NCBI GenBank assembly: GCA_000349905.1
Contig: KB722762.1
Coordinates: 258,225 to 322,224 of the forward strand
Reading direction: 5' to 3'
Source of the DNA: Volvariella volvacea V23
Lineage: Eukaryota; Basidiomycota; Agaricomycetes; Agaricales; Pluteaceae
Length of the DNA: 64,000 nucleotides
Shown here: in pieces, positions 57,690-64,000 of the stretch
Layout: every line of letters begins with the position of its first letter
How positions within the stretch are numbered: the stretch's first letter is position 1
Notes under the pieces: model-generated
Databases searched by the model: none
Seen by the model: the letters and a program-made list of their open reading frames with translations, nothing else
Told to the model about the DNA's origin: nothing
Translations under genes and position numbers: made by a program

Positions 57690-60198
57690 TTAGCGATGCG
57701 ACGAAGGCGAGTTAAAGGCCTCTCTCAAACTCCTTCTCAACTCATCGTGGTCCCTCGATGAACTCCCGATCGACGACCCAGGCTGTACATGCGATCCCGA
57801 CACGCTCTCCGGCAGTCCATCCACATCGCTATCCACCAACTCCAAAATCCTCTGGCTCAACAACTGGATCTCGCCTTGCCCATCGTTCGTCTCTGTATCT
57901 TGATACGACTGTGGTTGTGATTGATGAGAGCGTTGCGATCCTGGCGTGGATGGCGACACTGCACGAGATTGCGCCAGGATCCGGATGTGGGGTATCAATT
58001 GTGCTGAGCTTCGGATATTGCTGATCAATTGCGGATCTACGGTTTCATTTAAAAAAAAAATAGAGTTCAGAATACAAGTAGCCTAGTCAGGGTAAGAAAA
58101 ACATACCACCAGACTCTAATAGCTGCACAATGGTCCAAACAGCAATATGCTGGAACGTAGTATCAACGCTCGTCAAGAAGCGATACAGGTACTTGTGGAG
58201 GCCACCGTCGGGTCTCTCCCATACGTCATTGAAGGCCGAGTAATCATCCGAAACTGTTCTCCCCTCTATGGGTCAGGGTCAGTTCGAAAAGTTCGAAAAA
58301 GAAGAGGACACGGACCCCTTGACGAGAGATTGCCCAGAGCCGCCGCACTATTGCCTTGCACCTCGGAGCTGGGTGAGTCGGTTAGCGGGATCAGCACTTC
58401 GCAGATACCCATCTCCAATAACTGGCCCTTGAGTTCCTCTAAGAACGGAGCAGTGAGCTACGAATCCGCAGGAGCATAGCAAGACGCAGCGTACCACTCA
58501 GCGCCAACACGGCAACGCAGGCCGTCATTTCACTCTGTACAGGTATGGGAACTTCCAAGACGAGCTCCTTGATGGTTTGTACAGCCCCCGCTTGTACAAT
58601 AGCCGTTTTGTTCTTCTCCGAACTGGCGGCGAGGTTCCTCAAGGTTGAAATGGCATGGCATTGAACCTCTTCGTTATCCTTGAAGGAAAGAAGGTTGATA
58701 AGGGGCCGCAAGAATCCTGCCTCGATGATGGGAGACTCATTCTGTGGGTGGATAGAAACGTTCCGGACGCATGCGGCGGAAGAAAGGATCAAAGGGAGGT
58801 AGGTTGATTGGAGGAGCCGGAGAAGTGGAATCAGACCATCAGCCTTGACGATATCAAGTTGGTACTTCTCTGTAAGAGAGGCGAATCATTATAGCAAGCT
58901 GAGATAGGCGCTGAATCAGTTAGATAATCTTACCGTCACTGGCGAGATTTCGCAAGGCCAATGCGGCTTGGCATTGAACTTTCAAACTCGGACTATCCAT
59001 GAGGTTCACGAGACTGGAGACGAGTTTAGGCTCCGTTTGGGCGAGTTTCTTCCTATTTGTTCCTGGAGAACGGGCAGGAGTCAGCAAGAGCGCCAAGATT
59101 GCCGATCGAAAGTTGAGGCTGACCATCAACAGCAATATTGCTAAGAGCAGTTGTGCAGTAGTATTGTACATCAGTGTCGGGTGAGTTCAACAGGCTAACA
59201 AGGACCGGAATAGCGCCAGCGTTGACAAGTTGTTGTCGGTTCTCATCTGTGGGACCATCAATTATGACATAATTCTATCATCACCGAACACCCACCGGAA
59301 TGTGTCATGTTGAGAAGCGCTCCCGTTGCATTACGCTGCACCCGCATGTCCTTTGACCTTGCTAGTCGTGTAAGGGGGACCAAAGCACCGGATTTGGCAA
59401 TCTTGGTCTTGTTATCGTCTGGTAGTACAAGGCACGAGAAGAGGTAGAGAGAAGTGGAAGAACGGAAGGTTAGACGATCTAGAACAGCAGTGGGAGCTTA
59501 TGGGATGGATGGAATAACGAACCATGGGTAGCCAAATTCGTTATACAGCCCACGGCATTGCATTGAACTTCGACGTTTGGGCTGAGCATTTGACGGATCA
59601 GTGGCTCCAGCCCACCGAGTTTGACGATCAGAAGCTTGTTGTCGGCTACGGGTGGTAAAAAAAAATTGTCGCATTCGCTACCAGCTTTTCACGTAATAGA
59701 GAAAGCGAAAACGCACTGTTGACAGCAAGATTTCCAAGCGCGGCACTGGCAGCCCTTTGTACCTCTGAATCGTGGCTGCTTAGAAGAAACAGGATTGGGT
59801 CCAGCGTGTCACGACCCACGGCCCGAACCTCCTTCTCTGTGATTTCTGCAAAGGCCAAAGCTGCGCTACGTTGGAGATCGACATTGTCGGAGAAAGAGAG
59901 TGTTGTAAGTGCAGAAAGGGGAGAGCCAGTGAAGAAGTTTGTTGTTTGCCGGTCTTGTGGGAGGTGTCAATCAGTTGGAATGGAAGGAAGTAGGGGCTGG
60001 GCCCGGGAGAGATGGATCAACGCACTCTCAAGATACTGTAAAAGATCCGCCACAGCCTCCCGCTCGTTCTCCTGTAGCAGTGGTTCGTAATTCTGCGACC
60101 TGCGCCCTTGGACTTGAAAGGTGTGGGATGAGGACGGAAACAGGTGGAAACGAGGGGAACATACAGCATGAATCGCAGCAGCTCGAGATGTTGCCCAT
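57690..60198 (-). CDS. VAC8: Vac8, armadillo-repeat vacuolar membrane protein
   Basis: Scaffold on the vacuole membrane for vacuole inheritance, fusion, nucleus-vacuole junctions and selective autophagy. The N-terminus [11 protein letters not shown] carries a Gly2 myristoylation site and a Cys cluster for palmitoylation, as in yeast Vac8. After an intron it continues [20 protein letters not shown]. Armadillo repeats follow, each visible as LxxLLxSxDxxVQxxAxxALx[79 protein letters not shown] and [17 protein letters not shown]. The last folded block, near 58200, is [19 protein letters not shown] Ser-rich tail ends at 57690 with [11 protein letters not shown]. About ten short introns are present. 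The start at 60198 is fixed by the MG lipidation signal. Confidence 0.92.
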
Positions 60199-60683
60199 TG
60201 GCGCACACAAGTGTAGAAGGAGCGGGAGCAAGGACGATGGGGAGGACAAGGTCAACGAGTTGGACGGCGAGGAGGGTGTGCTGCTTAAAATTAACCTGAC
60301 CAGCCGCCAGCCTGAACCACACCTCTTCTTTCGTGGGACCGGCCGTTGCCGGGCTTGCCACATGGCCTAAATCACGTGCCTCGCTTCTGATGACTCGTGC
60401 GCTGCGCGTCTTCTGCAGACTGGATTTCACCTATGCCATCGGAAATACAAGGCGCTGCTCCATCAAGCATCGGTCGCTACTGAAGCTCTTGGATACTTGT
60501 CCTCCAGCATATTACAAAAAATGCACTGCTTTGAGTTACAACTCAGTGCTCGCGCAGCACGCGCAGTAGCCGTGTCCAAATACTGCGGGACCGCCAGGGA
60601 CATCCACGACGTACCTATCGCTGTTGCTGATGACTGAAGTCCACATAAAAGCCAGAGTACTTTGAAATGACTCCCTCACAACA
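60199..60683. promoter_or_regulatory. Divergent promoter region of VAC8 and the acyl-protein thioesterase
   Basis: 485 bases between two start codons facing away from each other. No coding region is supportable. An AT-poor GC-rich block (about 60320-60420) lies in the middle. A motif for either gene was not identified. Confidence 0.45.
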
Positions 60684-61538
60684 ATGCATAGTCACCCAGA
60701 TACCGTCACCGTTCCTGCTACAGCTGCACACACCGCAACAGTAATCTTTCTACATGTACGTCGTTGCGAAACCGTGCACATCGTCTTGCTCAAATTGCGA
60801 TATTCTGTTGCAGGGTCTTGGCCAATCCAATCTAACATGGCAAGAAATGATCAGGATTGCCTTTGCGCCTCAATTACCCCACGTTGAATGGATTCTTCCG
60901 CAGGCGTGCGTTTCATCTCCGACTAGGCTTTCTCCATTCGACATCTGATTTCGATTAATAGGCCAAAGCGGCCAGTTTCCATGAATCAGGGACAATTGCG
61001 TCCATGCTGGTTCGACCTCGGATGCCTACCTCCAGACTTGCGAGAGTACGACGAGGCGACTATTACTACCTCGATTGCCCTTGTAGAGAGTATCATTCTA
61101 ACCCAAGTGCACGCCGGCATCGACTCGCGCCGCATTGTGTTATGGGGGTTCAGCCAGGGCGCGGCGACCAGCATAATGGCCTCACTCACCACGTTGTATG
61201 AATTAGGAGGGGTTGTCAGCATGTCTGGCTGGATCCCTCCTCGTGCCCATCAAGTACGTCTTCATTCCCCAAAATTTCAATATGCCGTGACTCTGACCGT
61301 CCCGCATAAGGCCTTGATGCAGATTTCTCCACGCTTGCCGGTCTTGTGGTGCCACGGGAACATAGATGATGAAGTGCCTCTGTCGTACGGTAAAGCAGCC
61401 GTCGCCTTCCTGCACCAGGTCATACAGGACTCGAGGAAGCTGGTTCATCTTCGCGTCTATCCAAACCTGGCCCATTCCATCAATGACGCCGAGCTGCAAG
61501 ATATCGCAGAGTGGTTGAAGCGCGTGCTCCCGGTGTAA
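60684..61538 (+). CDS. Acyl-protein thioesterase (APT1-like serine hydrolase)
   Basis: Alpha/beta hydrolase that removes palmitate from cysteine of proteins. Four exons join: 60684-60755, 60814-60905, 60962-61253, 61311-61538. They total 684 nt, or 227 aa, the usual size. The first exon boundary makes VIFLHGLGQSNLTW, the oxyanion-loop opening of the family. The nucleophile elbow is GFSQGA (near 61150). The Asp lies in the NIDDEVPLSYG segment and the His in LAHSIND. The start MHSHPDTVTVPATAAHT is the only good in-frame ATG. The intron 61254-61310 is 57 nt, has no stop and is a multiple of three, so a retained form would add 19 residues. It is paired head to head with VAC8. Confidence 0.87.
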
Positions 61539-61760
61539 TGAAGCGGATTAGTACGATACCTTTGGGGCCAGATTTATTCAATATCTATATGTTGTCGATT
61601 GCTTTCATACAGTACCACCCTAACTTTCTGATACCTCCTGAAAGGAATTAATTTGTGTAATATCCCTGGCCATGAGTCAATTGACGCCATACTCTGAATG
61701 GGGCAGACCAATCCCACGCCCCTCTGACCAACTTCTGCACATCCCAATTCTATCAACCGA

Positions 61761-64000
61761 ATGTCATCATTGGGCAAGCGTCCTTTACTTGCCTTTCTCC
61801 AGAATCAAACGCCTTCATCCTTTGCTTCTACTAGTCGTCATCTGTCCTCTAGACTCCCGCTTCGAGCAATGTTGTCTTCACAATCCAACAGCCATCGTGT
61901 GCCTGTTCCCGAGACGATGGCCATTCACCTAACCGATGTCGAGGAACGGATATGCACCCTGTTCGACGAGTGTACGAAGCACCTAAAGGAGGAGAAGGGT
62001 ATAACGACTTCCTGTCGGATAGCAGGTGGTTGGGTCCGCGACAAGGTCAATATTAAGAATTTCTTTGTCCTCCGTTGCAATGAGTTCATGACTCATACTC
62101 GCTATCCTTGTTGGCTCAATTGTCCATCACAACCCCCGAATCATTGTTCATGGTTGCTGGACTCGACAGTTGCTTGGTTCAGAATCCAATGACCTCGACA
62201 TCGCGCTTTCCAACATGATGGGCTTAGCCTTTGCGGAACATTTTGCCGAGTTTGCTGCAACAAAGGGGGTAGAAACGGGAACCATAAGTAAAATTGCACA
62301 AAACCCGGATCAGTCAAAGCACCTCGAGACTGCAACGTTCAAAATCTTCGGACTGGAGTTGGACTTGGTGAATTTGAGGAGCGAGGAGTATGCGGAGAAT
62401 AGTCGTATTCCGACTGAAGTGGTGAGTACTTGGGGTATCCTTTGTCCAATGGGTTTGGTGGGCGTGAAGTGGATGAGTGTGTAGTGAACCGGGAGAGGGA
62501 GGGCGTGTAATGAGAGTGACAAGTGGTTGACTGGTGCAGTTGTAGACTTTTGGAACACCACTGCAAGACGCGTTGCGACGGGACATCACCATCAATGCCC
62601 TATTCTATAACATCCACACCCGCTCCGTGGAGGACCATACGGAGAAGGTGAGATCATACCCTCCTTCACCGAAGCGAGAACGTGCCATCGGGGCTCATTA
62701 CTTTTCCAGGGCCTGTATGATTTGAAGCAAGGTATTGTGCGGACTCCGCTTCCACCAAGAGAGACATTCTTGGACGATCCACTTCGGGTGCTGAGGTGTA
62801 TACGGTTTGCGAGTCGGTTTGGGTTTGAGATTGTACCGGAGATCAAGGATGCTGCTAAAGACCCAGTGATAAGAGTAAGTACTCGATACCCACACTACGA
62901 ATGAGTTGTTCACGTATCGCGTGTGTAGGAAGCTCTCGTGAGCAAGGTTGCCCGCGAAAGAGCAGGAGAAGAGCTTGCAAAAATGATGAAAGGTACCTTT
63001 ATTCTCACTATTTTTTGCAGCTCTACTGAGCGAGTACCGGGCTTGTCGCTAGGACGCAACCCCCTCATGTCCATTGAACTGATCCATGAGTTGGGGTTAT
63101 ACCATACAATATTCTCGGTTCTACCAAAAGAGATATCCGACGCAATGTCCGGATCTCCCGCCGACGCAGGGCTATCACTAGCCGCAACTTCTGTTCTATA
63201 TGCCCTCCTCCAACCATTACCACCATTGCCATCAGGAGCAGACGATTTAGAGTCCAGTCAAGAGGCTATACCTCAGCTACACCCACTGCTACTCACTGCA
63301 GCGAAAAATGATCCGACGTGCATCCCTCGGTTGTATCTAGCTTCGGCGCTGACACCTCATATTGGGCTCACATATAAGGACAAGAAGAAGAAAGAGATAC
63401 CAGTTGTTGAAGCGGTGCTGAGGGAATCCGTGAAACTGGGTACTCAGAACCACTATCTAGATGGCATACCGGTGCTGTTTGCCGCTCGCCAGCTTTTAAG
63501 GGAGCCGAAGCTGGAGAAATGGTCCACCCCGAGTGAAAGGGTTGCTATTGGTGAGTTCCCTGCATCCGCATGCAATACGGTGGAGATGGGCGCAGGTTAG
63601 AGAGGGAATATATCCAATGCTGACATCGAGATATCCATTCCAGGCCTCTTGATCCGGGAGAAGAACGTGCATAATCCGCATACAGGGACTCATTGGAGCA
63701 GCTCGTTCCTGTTTTCCCTTGTACAGGAGCTTGTGGCGCATTATGACGTCGGTGAAAGGAGACTCAATGGTCAGTACCCTTCCTATGCTACTGTGGTGGT
63801 AGGAGTTGAACTTAGTTACTAGCTACGGAGGCACGCAAGATTATACAAGTCTACAACGATTTCGCTAGCCGCGTCGAGCAATTAGGCCTAGAGAACGCCG
63901 GTGACGCCAAACCTTTACTAGACGTAAGCATACACCACCTGCTTTCCCTATAGCTGCCTTCTCATATTAACTCTGACCTCATCCTCACTAAAAAAATTCA
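61761..64000 (+). CDS. CCA1: tRNA nucleotidyltransferase (CCA-adding enzyme), 3' end outside the window
   Basis: Class II enzyme that adds or repairs the CCA end of tRNAs in cytosol, nucleus and mitochondria. The core begins TSCRIAGGWVRDK, then an intron, then LLGSESNDLDIALSN with the metal-binding D-x-D. RRDITINALFYN and DPLRVLRCIRFASRFGF follow, both family hallmarks. Further motifs include RNPLMSIELIHELGLYHTIF and PVVEAVLRESVKLGTQNHYL. The reading continues past 63900 and no stop is reached. Three in-frame ATGs near the start (61761, 61869, 61917) allow long and short forms. The first 35 residues (MSSLGKRPLLAFLQNQ and on) are basic and Ser-rich, resembling a mitochondrial presequence. Introns are short, and one has the unusual donor GTCAAT. 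Confidence 0.9.

Noticed and set aside
1..64000. CRISPR arrays, operons, ribosome binding sites or prophage
   Set aside because: The window is intron-rich eukaryotic DNA. No regular spaced repeats or phage-type genes were seen.

Overview
The window is nuclear DNA from a filamentous basidiomycete, most likely an agaricomycete. Genes are packed on both strands and split by many short introns, mostly 45-70 bases with GT..AG ends. The recognisable proteins are fungal: a Pho85-type CDK, Sub2, Rok1, Utp5, Vac8 and a group X hybrid histidine kinase. I could not fix the genus. No rRNA, tRNA, CRISPR array or intact transposon was seen.

Layout, left to right: a GCNA/SprT-like protease (271-2847, +); a long gene-poor stretch; a Ser/Pro-rich orphan protein (5531-8342, -); a second gene-poor stretch; an MFS exporter (10762-13477, -); a zincless Fpg-type DNA glycosylase (14566-16565, +); UTP5 (16810-19542, -) divergent from a PHO85-like CDK (19831-21476, +); a very large hybrid histidine kinase (22688-33354, -); SUB2 (35130-37540, -); a VIT/VWA protein (37776-41060, -); a degenerate protein-kinase-like gene (41902-43022, -) divergent from a mitochondrial dicarboxylate carrier interrupted by a 100-N gap (43218-44878, +); a secreted GH43 enzyme (45876-47866, -) divergent from ROK1 (48558-50734, +); an HMG-box factor (51619-52736, +); a GH16 glucanase (53066-55015, -); VAC8 (57690-60198, -) divergent from an acyl-protein thioesterase (60684-61538, +); and a tRNA CCA-adding enzyme that runs off the right end (61761-64000, +).

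Most genes are housekeeping: DNA repair, ribosome biogenesis (UTP5, ROK1), mRNA export (SUB2), tRNA maturation, vacuole inheritance and stress or nutrient signalling. Two secreted carbohydrate-active enzymes flank ROK1 and the HMG gene. I rebuilt exon chains by hand. For six genes the summed exon lengths are exact multiples of three and give complete proteins: protease 625 aa, glycosylase 509, UTP5 853, CDK 446, SUB2 436, HMG factor 332. The thioesterase chain gives 227 aa.

I did not find a clearly new multi-gene system. The points most worth a second look are gene-structure oddities (an 8-nt microexon in the carrier, an 11-nt terminal exon in SUB2, a probable GC-AG intron in ROK1, a frame break in the kinase-like gene), a probable pseudokinase head on the histidine kinase, and the head-to-head pairing of VAC8 with an acyl-protein thioesterase.
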